Assembly (NCBI RefSeq): GCF_019750675.1
Contig: NZ_JAIEOF010000052.1
Coordinates: forward strand, 1-59,831
Direction: 5' to 3'
From: Methylobacterium sp.
GTDB lineage: Bacteria; Pseudomonadota; Alphaproteobacteria; Rhizobiales; Beijerinckiaceae
DNA: 59,831 bases
The position numbers and the translations under genes were made by a program. Numbering within the stretch: the first letter of the stretch is position 1; each line of letters starts with the position of its first letter. The notes beneath the pieces are model-generated. The model had not been told where the DNA came from. It made no database searches and saw only the letters and a list, made by a program, of their open reading frames with translations. Positions 15,643 through 24,568 of this stretch are shown in pieces.

Positions 15643-16993
15643 TCAGGCCGCGAGGGCGATGGGGTCGGGCCTCGGCCCGGAGGTGGTGGGGAGCGGGCTC
15701 GTGCCGTCCGACAGCGACAGGACGTGTCCGACATCGACGAGGTCCGTGGCCCGCCCGCGCAGCACCAGCGTTCCCAAGATGCCGGGGCGGCGCGACGTGA
15801 CCTCGACCTCCTCGCAGACGATGTCGACGATGCCGTCGACCAGCAGGCCGGTCGGACGCTCGCCCGCGGAGAACACCAGGAGGTCCTGGCTTCCCGCCCG
15901 GCGGACCGCCATGCCGGCCTCCGCCGGAACGAGCCGCATGAGACGGCCCCGGTACTGGAGCACCGGATTCTCGCCGAGCCACTCGATCCGCTCCGCCGCG
16001 ACCGTCTCCAGGCGCGTGACCAGCGAGAGCGGTACCGCCCTGAGGTCGTTCCCGCTGCGGAAGACGAGGTAGCGCGCGGCCGTCCCGGCCGCCGTGGCGT
16101 TCCCGTCCGACCGGCGTGTCTCGGCCGATACCGTGGCGGCGACGCCGTTCGGATCGACGATGAGCACCACGGTGCCGTCGCCCAGGATGGTGTTGCCGGC
16201 GAAGAGCGGGATGCTCCGGAGCTTGGCGGACATCGGTTTCACGACGATCTCCTCCGTGTGGAAGACCGCGTTCACGAGGATGCCGAAGCGTCGGCGCCCG
16301 ACCTCGGCCACCACCACGAAGCCGTCGTCCGCCACCGGCGCGTCGAGCCCCAGCGCGCCGGCGAGCGGCACCACCGGCAGCAACCGGTCGCGCAGGCACA
16401 GGACCGGGGCCCCGTTGATGCGCTCCACGGTCTGCGCGGACCGTGCCCCGACCCGGTACCGGCGAAGGGAGCGTGACGGGGTCAGGGCCCGATGCCGCCC
16501 AGAGGGCTGCCGCCAGTTCGTCGAGGGCCGCCCCCGGTTCGACCCGAGAGGACACAGGGACACGCTCGGCCGACGCGGACCAGGCCGCCGCGACCGCTTC
16601 CCCCCCGGTCATGGTGGCCTGCCCCGTCGCCAGCGATTCGAGGGCATCGATCAGGTCGGCGTCCTCCCCGGGCGGCTCGGTGCCCGCGACCGCGAGCGCA
16701 TTCAGGATCTGCTTGAGCCGGTCGAGGGTGGCGAGCACCAGCGTCACCGCCTCCGACGTCGCCGGCAGCCCATCCCGGAACCTGTCCATCAGGGTCTCGG
16801 CGGCATGTGCCAGGGCCTCCAGGCGGGGCAGACCGAGGAATCCGCAGGTGCCCTTGATGGTGTGCACCAAACGGAAGACGTTGCGCAGCACCGCCGCGTC
16901 GGTGGGGTCGCGCTCGAACCGCACGAGCTCGGCGTCGACGGTGTCGAGGTGCTCGGCGCTCTCGGTCAGGAATTCGCGCAGAAGGTCGTCCAT
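15643..16993 (-). pseudogene. cheA: CheA remnant: Hpt and CheW-like domains, kinase core missing
   Basis: The frame starting at 16993 encodes a good P1/Hpt domain (about 1-110) with the phosphorylated His in VHTIKGTCGFLG, then a linker to about 16460. From there a different frame continues with the second half of P5 (RVGARSAQ..., LRDRLLPVV, NTILGDGTVVLIVD) and a second CheW-like domain to the stop at 15643. The P3 dimerisation and P4 ATPase domains and the first part of P5 are absent. A deletion with a frame change is the simplest reading. No CheA kinase activity is possible from this locus. Confidence 0.8.
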
Positions 16994-17025
16994 CGATTCG
17001 CTCCTGGTCTCGGGGATGGGCCGGC

Positions 17026-18510
17026 TCAGGCCGCCATGCTGCGCGAGGCTTCGCGGACCTGACGGGTGGAGGCATCGACCTCGCGGGTGGAGGCGGCGAT
17101 CAAGCCCACGTTCTGGCTGATCTCGCTGACGGCGCTCGTCATCGCCTGCATGTTCGCCGACATCTCCTGGGCCACTGCGGCCTGCTGCTCCACGGCGGTC
17201 GAGATGGAGGCCGAGATGTCGTTCACCTGCCCGATGGTCTCGCCGATGCCCGCGATGGCGGTGGCGGCCTCCTTGGCGGCCGACTGGGTGCCGGCGATCT
17301 GACTCCCGATGCTCTCGGTCGCCCTCGCCGTCTGGGCCGCCAGGCTCTTCACCTCAACCGCGACGACCGCGAAGCCTCGGCCGGCTTCACCGGCCCGCGC
17401 CGCCTCGATGGTGGCGTTCAAAGCCAGGAGATTGGTCTGGCGGGCGATGTCGTCGATGAGTTCGATCACCTCGCCGATGGACTGGGCCGCCGTGGCGAGG
17501 CCGGCGACCACGGTCGAGGTGGCATTGGCCTGCTCGACCGCGCGTCCGGTGATCTGCAGGGCGCGGCTGACCTGCTTGCTGATCTCGCCGACCGAGGCGG
17601 CAAGCTCCTCGGCCCCTGCGGCGACGTTCTGGGTGTTGCCGGAGGCCTGCTCGGCGGCGCTCGCGGCGCTCACTGCCTGCTCCGAGGCGCGGGAGACGGA
17701 CGCGGCGACGCCGTCGAGGTCGCTGTCGATGCCGCGCTGCAGTTCTGCCCGGCGGTGCCGCTCGATCACGGACGCGGTGATGTCGGTGGCGAACTTCACG
17801 ACCTTCACCAAGCGGCCGGAAGCGTCCCGGACCGGGTTGTAGGTCGCCTGGATCCAGGCCTCGCGCCCGCCCTTGGCGATGCGCTTGAACTCGGCCTGCT
17901 GGAACTCGCCGCGCCGCAGGGCATCCCAGAAGGCGCGGTAGGCCGCCCGGTCTCGCTCGCCGGCATCGACGAACATCGCGTGGTGCTTGCCGCGCACCTC
18001 GTCGAGGCCGTAGCCGACGACCGCCAGGAAGTTGGCGTTGGCGGTGATGACCGTGCCGTCGAGGTTGAATTCGATAATGCCTTGCGAGCGGTCGAGAGCG
18101 TTCAGCTTGCCCTCGAAGTCGGCGGTGCGCACCTTCTGAGCGGTGATGTCGGTGGCGCACTTGAACACGCCACAGGGTTTGCCGTCGCGGCCGTAGAGCG
18201 GGTTGTAGCTCGCCTGGATCCAGACCTCACGCCCCCCCTTGCCGATCCGCTTGTACTCGGCGGCCTGGAACTCGCCCCGGCGCAGGGCCTCCCAGAACTG
18301 GCGATAGGGGATTCCGTCCCGCTCGGAGGGCTCCACGAACATGGCGTGGCTCTGGCCGCGGATCTCGTCGAGGCGGTAGCCCAGGGCATCGAGGAAGTTC
18401 TTGTTCGCGTGAACGACCTTGCCGTCGAGGTCGAACTCGATCAGCGCCTGGGACGTGTCGAGCGCGTCGAGCTTCGACTTCAGTTTGTGGCCCTTCCAGA
18501 ACATCGTCAT
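17026..18510 (-). CDS. soluble PAS-PAS methyl-accepting chemotaxis protein (BdlA-like)
   Basis: The 494-aa protein has two PAS domains (about 13-125 and 135-246) and an MCP signalling domain (about 265-490) with the hairpin tip [29 protein letters not shown]. There is no transmembrane segment or HAMP, so it is cytoplasmic. The order resembles BdlA and energy-taxis receptors, whose PAS domains often bind heme or flavin; no cofactor is proven here. The start is the ATG at 18510, with ATG 18504 also possible. It is followed after 32 nt by the broken cheA. The receptor itself looks intact. Confidence 0.88.
   Translation of the reverse strand: MTMFWKGHKLKSKLDALDTSQALIEFDLDGKVVHANKNFLDALGYRLDEIRGQSHAMFVEPSERDGIPYRQFWEALRRGEFQAAEYKRIGKGGREVWIQASYNPLYGRDGKPCGVFKCATDITAQKVRTADFEGKLNALDRSQGIIEFNLDGTVITANANFLAVVGYGLDEVRGKHHAMFVDAGERDRAAYRAFWDALRRGEFQQAEFKRIAKGGREAWIQATYNPVRDASGRLVKVVKFATDITASVIERHRRAELQRGIDSDLDGVAASVSRASEQAVSAASAAEQASGNTQNVAAGAEELAASVGEISKQVSRALQITGRAVEQANATSTVVAGLATAAQSIGEVIELIDDIARQTNLLALNATIEAARAGEAGRGFAVVAVEVKSLAAQTARATESIGSQIAGTQSAAKEAATAIAGIGETIGQVNDISASISTAVEQQAAVAQEMSANMQAMTSAVSEISQNVGLIAASTREVDASTRQVREASRSMAA
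17773..18474 (-). repeat. tandem duplication of the PAS module
   Basis: Two adjacent PAS copies with a period of 122 codons (366 bp) lie inside the chemoreceptor gene. They share KLxALDxSQ, the RGExHAMF-like segment, LRRGEFQxAExKRIxKGGRExWIQA and ATDIT. The DNA is also visibly similar across long stretches, which suggests a relatively recent duplication or ongoing conversion. Confidence 0.75.
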
Positions 18511-19082
18511 CCCCCATGCGACGGGCTCTCGGCCGCCGATGGGGTAGACTAGGCGGCGCGTCATAATGCTTGCGAAGCGAGATCCTCCAGACTCAGGGGT
18601 ATTCCCGGGAATCGCCGTCTCATTTCCTGTCATTCCAACCCGACAGGAACGCTTGGCGCTACGACTGCGCGAAAATCGGTCATCGGTTCATCGGATGGCC
18701 ATTCTGGCTGTCATATGGAGTCTGACGAGCCTGACCCATGTTCCGGTGTCTCTGAAGTCCGGCGGATCACCGCCGCGACGCCGTCGCACGGTCAGGTCCC
18801 GGTCGACCTGATTCGTCGAGGTCCGGCAGTGGAAAGCATCGATAAGCCTATTCATCGACACCTCTTGACGGGATCGGCCGTGAATTACGGATGCGCCGAA
18901 GACATCCCGAACCTTTGACCCTCGCTGCGTTGACGACGGCGCCGGCGGCATTCGGGTGCGCGGCGGGGTTCCAAGAATGCTCGCACGAATTTGACCTGAT
19001 TGATGTCAATTAAGTAATGCGCAACCCCTGCGTGGCAGATAAAAATCCAAGGCAGGACCTAGCGGTCCCCTGGGAGATCCGG
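18511..19082. other. intergenic region, 572 bp, divergent promoters
   Basis: It separates the minus-strand chemoreceptor from the plus-strand PAS-HTH gene and is AT-richer than its surroundings. No frame looks coding. The only structure noted is the inverted repeat at 18991-19009. Confidence 0.5.
18991..19009. promoter_or_regulatory. inverted repeat TTGAC-N9-GTCAA
   Basis: TTGAC (18991-18995) and GTCAA (19005-19009) form a perfect 5-bp inverted repeat with a 9-nt spacer, 74 nt before the PAS-PAS-HTH start codon. The spacing does not fit FixK. It could be the operator of the neighbouring HTH protein (inference). Confidence 0.35.
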
Positions 19083-20189
19083 ATGCCCACACGAGCTCTG
19101 ATGCGCCCGCAGAAGACACCGGAAGGCGACGGCGTTCTCCGCGCGTTCTCGTCCCGCCACTTCCTCAAGCTCATCGAGGATACGGGCAAGGTCGGCTTCT
19201 GGTCGGCGGACCTGCGCACCGAGCGTCTCGACGCTTCGCCGGGTCTCTACCGCATCCTGGGGTTAGACCCGGCCTCCGTCGTGACCTTCGCCTTCGGCCT
19301 GGACATGATCCACCCCGAGGACAAGCCGGCCCATGCGGATCAGATTGCGGTGCTGCGGAGCGGCCAGCCCATCAACCGCGAGTTTCGCATCATCCGCCCG
19401 GACCGGACCCAGCGTTGGATCCTGCACCACGCCGAGGTGATCATCGGGCAGGACGGGCAGCCGAACCAGGGCATGGGCGTGGTGTTCGACGTGACCGCCC
19501 ACCACGAGGCCACGAACGCCATGATGCAGCGGCACGACCGCCTCAACGCGCTGATCACCGCGACGGCCGCGGTGCTCTGGGTCACCCAGGCCAACGGCGA
19601 GCCGTCCGACATGACCCAGTGGATGACCCTGACCGGACAGAGCTTCGGCGAGATGCAGGGCCTCGGCTGGATGGACGCGATCCACCCCGAGGACCGCCCC
19701 CGGACGCATGCGGCCTGGATGACGGCCGTCGAGCATACGGCGACCTACAACACCGATTACCGCATCCTGTGCGCGGACGGGATCTACCGCTGGTTCAATT
19801 CGCGCGGGGCGCCGGTGCTGAACAAGGACGGCTCGGTGCGTGAGTGGGTCGGCGTGTGCCTCAACGTCCCGGGCCGGACCCGTTACGGCGCCTCCGGCAC
19901 CGGAGTGTCGCCGGAATCATCCGTGCAGGCGAAGGACGCCGCGGACCCGGCGGAAGCCGGCCTGACCCCGGGGCAGGTGCGGGCCGCACGCGGCCTGCTC
20001 GGCCTGTCGAAGGACGATTTGGCCAGGCTCGCCAGCGTCTCCGTCTCGACCCTGAACCGGCTGGAAGACCCGTCCTCGGCCATCCAGCCCCGGCACGACA
20101 CCGTCATGGCCGTGCGCCGCGCCTTTGAACTGGCCGGTGTCGAGTTCACCTTCGAGGCCGGAAAGAAGCCGGGCGTCCGCGAGGCGTGA
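19083..20189 (+). CDS. PAS-PAS-HTH (XRE-type) sensory regulator
   Basis: The 368-aa protein has two PAS_3-type domains (about 25-140 with GFWSADLRT and MIHPEDK; about 160-280 with VLWVTQANGE and AIHPEDRPR). After a linker comes a C-terminal helix-turn-helix (about 298-360) with the XRE/Cro pattern TPGQVRAARGLLGLSKDDLARLASVS. The start at 19083 has GGAG about 8 nt upstream. It is presumably a one-component regulator that senses a small ligand or redox state. It lies alone, convergent with the AraC gene. Confidence 0.82.
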   Translation: MPTRALMRPQKTPEGDGVLRAFSSRHFLKLIEDTGKVGFWSADLRTERLDASPGLYRILGLDPASVVTFAFGLDMIHPEDKPAHADQIAVLRSGQPINREFRIIRPDRTQRWILHHAEVIIGQDGQPNQGMGVVFDVTAHHEATNAMMQRHDRLNALITATAAVLWVTQANGEPSDMTQWMTLTGQSFGEMQGLGWMDAIHPEDRPRTHAAWMTAVEHTATYNTDYRILCADGIYRWFNSRGAPVLNKDGSVREWVGVCLNVPGRTRYGASGTGVSPESSVQAKDAADPAEAGLTPGQVRAARGLLGLSKDDLARLASVSVSTLNRLEDPSSAIQPRHDTVMAVRRAFELAGVEFTFEAGKKPGVREA

Positions 20190-20386
20190 GGAAAAGGGTT
20201 CCGGGTGCAATCGACAGGGGGCGGGGCGCGTTCGGGTATCGACGACGGGACGTTCGACACGGCCTGCGGCCCTCGATCCGTCTTCGCCATCAGGTGTCCC
20301 GCCGCTCGGCGCGAGCGTATCCTCTGCCGACCGGCGCATGAAGCCCGCGCGGCACCGCGGCATCACGGCGTGAGGCGGTCTCCGCT

Positions 20387-21406
20387 CTAGCAGGTCGCAT
20401 GCCCGTTCCCGTCCGCGCGGCGCCGGACCCCGCCCGGGTCGGCATCCGCGCGGAACTGGGTCGGCGTCACGCCGTAATGCTGTCGGAACATCCGGCTGAG
20501 CTGGCCTGCGCTGCGAAACCCGAACGCGTCGGCGAGGAGTGCGATCGGATGCGCCTGCGCCGGCTCGCCGAGGGCGGCCCGGACCCGCTGGAGGCGAGCG
20601 GCGCGGATGTAGCGCTCGACCCCGCCGACGCCCTGGAACGCCGCGAAGAGGCGGGTCCGCGACGTGCCGATGGCGCGGGCGATCTCGGCGGCGCCGAGAT
20701 CCGGGTTGCCGAGCGCGGTGTCGATATAGAGACAGGCTTTGCGGAACAGCAGCGCCGGGTCGGAGCGCGAGGTGCCGTGGCCCGAAGCCTGGGTGATGGC
20801 CCGGGCCAGCAGCGTCGCCGTGGTGGTGAGGGTCGCGACGTCGAGGGTGCTCTGGTGGGGCAGTCGCTCGCGCAGCCTCAGGAGGTGATCCGTGTAGGCA
20901 CCGGCGATGTCCGGCGGAACGACGAAGCCGTGCAGCCGCTCGAGGGGGCCGAGCCAGCGCTTGGCGAAGGCCCGCGGCAGGCCGACGAAGTTGCGCTTCT
21001 GGAGCGGAAGGGCGGTGGTGTCCCGGACGATCACCGGACGGGAGAAGTCGATGATGTAGAGCGATCCCGCATCCGCCCGCACCTCGCGGCCGTCGAACTG
21101 GCCGACGATCGCCCCCGTCTCCACGTGCTGCACCACGATGGCGTCGAGGCCGTCGTAGCCGATCTTCTGCGCCGGACGGTGGAAGACGAAGGGCACGCCT
21201 TCCATGAAGTGGAACCGCATGTGCTCCGACCAGAGGCTGGTGATCTCCACGTGGAAGGGCGTGTGCAGCGGCGTGACGAGGGCCGAGCTCGCGAACAGAA
21301 GCTGATAGACGCCGGCCGCGTCCTCCGACGGGTAGTCCCGGCTGGAAAACGTCACGCGTCGCAGGGGAAAGGTGCCGTCCTGGTGATCCTCTGAGGTCGC
21401 GGGCAA
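20387..21406 (-). CDS. AraC family transcriptional regulator
   Basis: The 339-aa protein has an N-terminal ligand/regulatory domain (about 30-210) and a C-terminal double HTH (about 225-325) with EIARAIGTSRTRLFAAF and the second motif IALLADAFGFRSAGQLSRMFRQHYG, typical of AraC/XylS. The frame opens with a TTG at 21406, the only plausible start. The regulatory region resembles AraC_binding_2 proteins. The effector and target genes are unknown, and no clear partner operon is adjacent. Confidence 0.85.
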   Translation of the reverse strand: MPATSEDHQDGTFPLRRVTFSSRDYPSEDAAGVYQLLFASSALVTPLHTPFHVEITSLWSEHMRFHFMEGVPFVFHRPAQKIGYDGLDAIVVQHVETGAIVGQFDGREVRADAGSLYIIDFSRPVIVRDTTALPLQKRNFVGLPRAFAKRWLGPLERLHGFVVPPDIAGAYTDHLLRLRERLPHQSTLDVATLTTTATLLARAITQASGHGTSRSDPALLFRKACLYIDTALGNPDLGAAEIARAIGTSRTRLFAAFQGVGGVERYIRAARLQRVRAALGEPAQAHPIALLADAFGFRSAGQLSRMFRQHYGVTPTQFRADADPGGVRRRADGNGHATC

Positions 21407-21753
21407 GGGATAGACCCCATCGATCTGAGCCGGTTCGGCACATTCAAGATCAGGGCGTCACATTCGTTCCGGCAGGATGTCCGCGCGGTGGAAGGTTCGT
21501 CGCCCGAGGAGAACAGGCCATGTCCATCCGGAATGGTCCAGACGGATCACGCAAAATGCTGATTCAATAATCGGTTTGCCTAATCGGAGAAAAGCGCGTA
21601 CACCCTCCCCATCAATCCAGCGAAAGTTCTTTTTCGGCGCGATTTCGATCAGAAATTGGGCTTGAAGTGTTTTTCCTCGGAGCGATGACGGAGACGGCCG
21701 CGCACGATCGCGTGGACCTCCGGGAAATAAGCCCGCAAGGGCGAAGGAATATG
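21407..21753. other. intergenic region, 347 bp, cold-shock gene leader
   Basis: No coding frame is supported. It lies between the divergent AraC and cold-shock genes. It contains relatively AT-rich stretches (about 21560-21590 and 21620-21680) that fit a promoter and a long leader, as often seen before csp genes, but no precise element can be named. Confidence 0.4.
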
Positions 21754-21963
21754 ATGGCTGTCGGTACTGTTAAGTGGTTCAACGAGACAAAGGGTTTCGG
21801 TTTCATCCAGCCGGATAACGGCGGCAACGACGTGTTCGTGCACATCTCGGCCGTCGAGCGCGCCGGTCTGCGTGGCCTCGCCGAAGGGCAGAAGGTCTCC
21901 TACGAGATGGAAACCGACAAGCGCAGCGGCAAGCAGTCCGCCGGCAGCCTCCAGACCGTCTGA
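21754..21963 (+). CDS. cold-shock protein, CspA family
   Basis: The 69-aa single cold-shock domain has both RNA-binding motifs: [12 protein letters not shown] (RNP1-like) and DVFVHIS (RNP2). It binds single-stranded nucleic acid as an RNA chaperone. The start at 21754 is chosen over the adjacent ATG at 21751 because AAGGA is then 5-6 nt away. Confidence 0.93.
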   Translation: MAVGTVKWFNETKGFGFIQPDNGGNDVFVHISAVERAGLRGLAEGQKVSYEMETDKRSGKQSAGSLQTV

Positions 21964-22005
21964 TCCGGCAGGTCTCCGCGTTCGCGCGGCGTCCGGCTTT
22001 TTCAA

Positions 22006-22033
22006 GAGCCGCTTCCCGGAAGGGAGGCGGCTC
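22006..22033 (+). terminator. possible hairpin after the cold-shock gene
   Basis: GAGCCGC (22006-22012) pairs with GCGGCTC (22027-22033), with further internal pairing in the loop. No strong T tract follows, so termination is uncertain. Confidence 0.4.
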
Positions 22034-22104
22034 ACTTGTGTTCTCAGCCTCAATCTCCAGGGGAGCGCGACCGCCTCGCGGCCTCCCGCATCACAGGATC
22101 CTGT

Positions 22105-22467
22105 GTGAGCCAATTCAACCCGAACTCGATGACCGACCGCCTCAAGGCCGCCACAGAGGCTCGCGCCGCCGCGCTGGCACGTTTCCGCGACCGCCCGCCG
22201 GCGGATGATCCGGCCGTGGTCGCCCGCAAGGCGGAGCGTGCCCAGATCGCGCGGGAGCGGGAGATCCGCGTCGCCGCCCGCGAGCAGGCCCGGCTCGAAG
22301 CGGAAGCCCAGAGAGCAGCCGAGGCCGAGGCCGAGCGCGAGCGTTTCGCCGCCGAGGAGGCCCGCGCCGCCGAGGAGAAGATCGCCCAGGCCGCTGCCGC
22401 ACGCCTGGAGCAGAAGGCCCAGCGCGATGCGCGCTATGCCGCCCGCAAGGCCAAGGCTCGCCGCTGA
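22105..22467 (+). CDS. DUF6481 family protein
   Basis: The 120-aa protein is highly charged, Ala/Glu/Arg-rich and predicted to be one long helix or coiled coil (about 30-115). The N-terminus (SQFNPNSMTDRLKAA, then ALARFRDRP and a DDP motif) matches the DUF6481 pattern. The GTG at 22105 keeps the conserved N-terminus and is preceded by AGGA; ATG 22129 would truncate it. Function is unknown. Confidence 0.72.
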   Translation: MSQFNPNSMTDRLKAATEARAAALARFRDRPPADDPAVVARKAERAQIAREREIRVAAREQARLEAEAQRAAEAEAERERFAAEEARAAEEKIAQAAAARLEQKAQRDARYAARKAKARR

Positions 22468-22621
22468 TCAGGCTAGAGGCTCGGCCGCTCCGGCGGCCTC
22501 GTCTTCCTGCCTGCCCGCAATCGCATCCGGTGCGAGGCGGACATTCTCACAGGGCCGGATCGATCCGGCCTCCCGCCGAGGCGTGACCTGCGCCCGGCCT
22601 CCGATCACGGAGCCACGCACC

Positions 22622-22816
22622 ATGTCCCACAAGTTCAAGCTCGGCCAGCGCGTGCGCCGTGCCCAGATCGGCTACGCCGCCAGCAAGGCCGACGTCTCCG
22701 ACGTCTTCGAGATCGTCCGCCTCGTACCCGAGGACCAGACCGGCGAGCCGTTCTATCGGATCAAGTCCGGCTCCAGCGAGCGGGCCGTGCGCGAGGGCGA
22801 GATCACCGAGGTCTGA
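22622..22816 (+). CDS. small conserved protein, 64 aa
   Basis: This is a short basic protein beginning SHKFKLGQRVRR, with a beta-rich look (FEIVRLVPED, FYRIKSGSSERAVREGEI). The pattern resembles small SH3-like proteins of Rhizobiales. No function is known. A strong terminator follows it. Confidence 0.65.
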   Translation: MSHKFKLGQRVRRAQIGYAASKADVSDVFEIVRLVPEDQTGEPFYRIKSGSSERAVREGEITEV

Positions 22817-22863
22817 GGCACGCGACGAACGAAGGGGGCTCAACGGCCCTCAAGACATCTTTT

Positions 22864-22893
22864 CGCCGGCAGCGATCCTGATCGCTGCCGGCG
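22864..22893. terminator. bidirectional rho-independent terminator
   Basis: A perfect 14-bp stem (22864-22877 with 22880-22893) lies between the convergent 64-aa gene and the L,D-transpeptidase gene. T-rich bases follow on the plus strand. Confidence 0.8.
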
Positions 22894-22905
22894 ATTTGCG
22901 TTTTG

Positions 22906-23826
22906 TCAGGTCAGCACGACCACGCGGCTGCCGATCTCGACGCGACCATAGAGGTCGATGACGTCCTGGTTGATCATCCGGATGCAGCCCGACGACACGC
23001 TCTTGCCGATCGAATCCGGCTCAAGGGTGCCGTGGATGCGGTAGAGCGTGTCCTTGTTGCCCTGCCAGAGATAGTGCGCCCGGGCGCCCAGCGGGTTGTG
23101 CGAGCCGCCGGGAACGCCGAGGCCGCTCTGCAGCTGCGAGACCGACTTCGCCAGCTTCGGCGTGCGGGCGATCATCTCCTTCGGGGGGTACCAGTCGGGC
23201 CACATCTGCTTCGAGTTGACCGTCGAGGCCCCCGACCAGGAGAAGCCCTGCTTGCCCACACCGACGCCGTAGCGCCGCGCCCGGCCGTTCGGCTGGACCA
23301 GGATGAGATGGTGCGCGCGCGGATCGACCACGATGGTGCCCGGGGGCTCCGAGCCCGTGTAGGCGATCTCCTGGCGCAGGAACGACGGGTTCGCCTTCCG
23401 CCAGTTGAAGGCATAGACCGGGAACGGCTCGTCGGTGATCGCCGCGTAGGCGCGGTTGTAGTCGATCGGCCCGTTGTCGACCGGCTTGGCGGGGGCCGCC
23501 TGCTGGGGCGAGGCCGGCGGGACTTGCCGGGGCGCGTAGAGGTCGGCATCCGGATCGTCCGCGACCGGCGCCCGGCCGCGCTGGCTCATGCGATCGGGAT
23601 CGCGGTCGGCCCCGCGCTCGGAATAGGGCACGTACTGGCCGCCCCGCCGGCGATAGAGCCTGCCCGCCTCGTCGCGGTACAGGCGCTCGTCGTCGTAGGG
23701 CAGGTCGCCGTCGATGCCGTCGTTGAAGAGTCCACGGCCCTGGGCGAAGGCGGACCCGATCGGCGTGAGGAGCGCGAGGCTCGTCGTCGCCCCGGTGAGA
23801 AGCGTGCGGCGGGTCGTTTGAGGCAT
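22906..23826 (-). CDS. L,D-transpeptidase (YkuD domain)
   Basis: The 306-aa exported protein has a Tat-like signal (TTRRTLLTG, hydrophobic core, AFA near residue 28) and a low-complexity Arg/Pro/Asp-rich linker (about 30-125). A YkuD domain (about 165-305) carries the catalytic pattern RIHGT...SSGCIRM, with Cys as the nucleophile. It would make 3-3 peptidoglycan cross-links or anchor outer-membrane proteins. The start is the ATG at 23826; the upstream extension is unlikely. Confidence 0.87.
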   Translation of the reverse strand: MPQTTRRTLLTGATTSLALLTPIGSAFAQGRGLFNDGIDGDLPYDDERLYRDEAGRLYRRRGGQYVPYSERGADRDPDRMSQRGRAPVADDPDADLYAPRQVPPASPQQAAPAKPVDNGPIDYNRAYAAITDEPFPVYAFNWRKANPSFLRQEIAYTGSEPPGTIVVDPRAHHLILVQPNGRARRYGVGVGKQGFSWSGASTVNSKQMWPDWYPPKEMIARTPKLAKSVSQLQSGLGVPGGSHNPLGARAHYLWQGNKDTLYRIHGTLEPDSIGKSVSSGCIRMINQDVIDLYGRVEIGSRVVVLT

Positions 23827-24165
23827 GGAGGGTCGCTCGAGCAGTCGTCGTGAATGTGGGTATCGTGGCTCCGGGCCTAGCAAGCCAATCACCGCGCGTC
23901 ACGTCGGTTGACGACTGGGCAGCATTGCATGCGCACCAAAGATCCCGTGCGATGCATGAGGGGCACAACCTTGCCGGAGACTTTCCGTGCCGGAGACTTC
24001 CCGAGATCCCGTCCGGCTCCGGCAGCCCGGTTTTCACCATGACGCCGAAAACGTGCGGGACGGCACGCCGATCCGCTCAGCAAGCGATTGCAAAAATGCG
24101 GGCCGTACCGACATAGAAGCCGTGCCCGAACAGGGGCACCCACTCCCACACATGGAACGCGACCC
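23827..24165. other. intergenic region, 339 bp
   Basis: It holds the divergent promoters of the L,D-transpeptidase and the small secreted protein. Apart from a 16-bp tandem repeat at 23972-24003, nothing is seen. Confidence 0.45.
23972..24003. repeat. 16-bp tandem direct repeat
   Basis: TGCCGGAGACTTTCCG is followed directly by TGCCGGAGACTTCCCG, with 15 of 16 positions identical. Two tandem copies in an intergenic region could be a regulator site or a replication-slippage product. Confidence 0.6.
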
Positions 24166-24414
24166 GTGCCGGTCCCCCCGCGTCCCCGCTCCCGCTCGCG
24201 TCGTCCCCTGCTGGCGGCGCTGCTCCTGCTTGCCCTCGTGCCGGGCGAGGCCCTAGCGGGCCGCAGCCCGAGCGCGCGTCCCCCCGAACCTGTCGCGCCC
24301 GACACGGCCTGGACCTCCAGCGAGCCGGAGCCGGCCGCCTGCCAGCGCAGCCGCCGCAAGCTGTGGCAGCCGGGTGAGGGCTGGGTCGTGCGGAACGTCA
24401 CGGTCTGCCGCTGA
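24166..24414 (+). CDS. small secreted protein, 82 aa
   Basis: The N-terminus is Arg/Pro-rich, followed by a strong hydrophobic stretch (LLAALLLLALVPG) and ALAG, a plausible signal peptidase site. The C-terminus (CQRSRRKLW, GEGWVVRNVTVCR) has two Cys that could bond, and its pattern I recall from small exported proteins of Rhizobiales. The GTG at 24166 gives a compact signal peptide; the frame is open further upstream. Function is unknown. Confidence 0.55.
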   Translation: MPVPPRPRSRSRRPLLAALLLLALVPGEALAGRSPSARPPEPVAPDTAWTSSEPEPAACQRSRRKLWQPGEGWVVRNVTVCR

Positions 24415-24568
24415 AGGGCGCCGATCTGAGCGCAGCCCCCGCAGGGTCGACGCCGTAGGGGCGGGTCCGCGTGCCGCCTGGCGTTAGGACAATCGCGGTC
24501 GAGCGCGTACAGGGAGCGAGGCTCTGCCTTCGGCCGCGAGGCCGACGCGCATGCGCCCGGAGGGGTGA

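Noticed and set aside
18688..18951. 87-codon frame on the minus strand in the 18.5-19.1 kb gap
   Set aside because: It has no ribosome site, an irregular composition and no family resemblance.
18991..19012. FixK box before the PAS-PAS-HTH gene
   Set aside because: The half-sites are TTGAC and GTCAA with a 9-nt spacer instead of the 4-nt core spacing, and TTGATGTCAATTAA lacks a proper second half-site.
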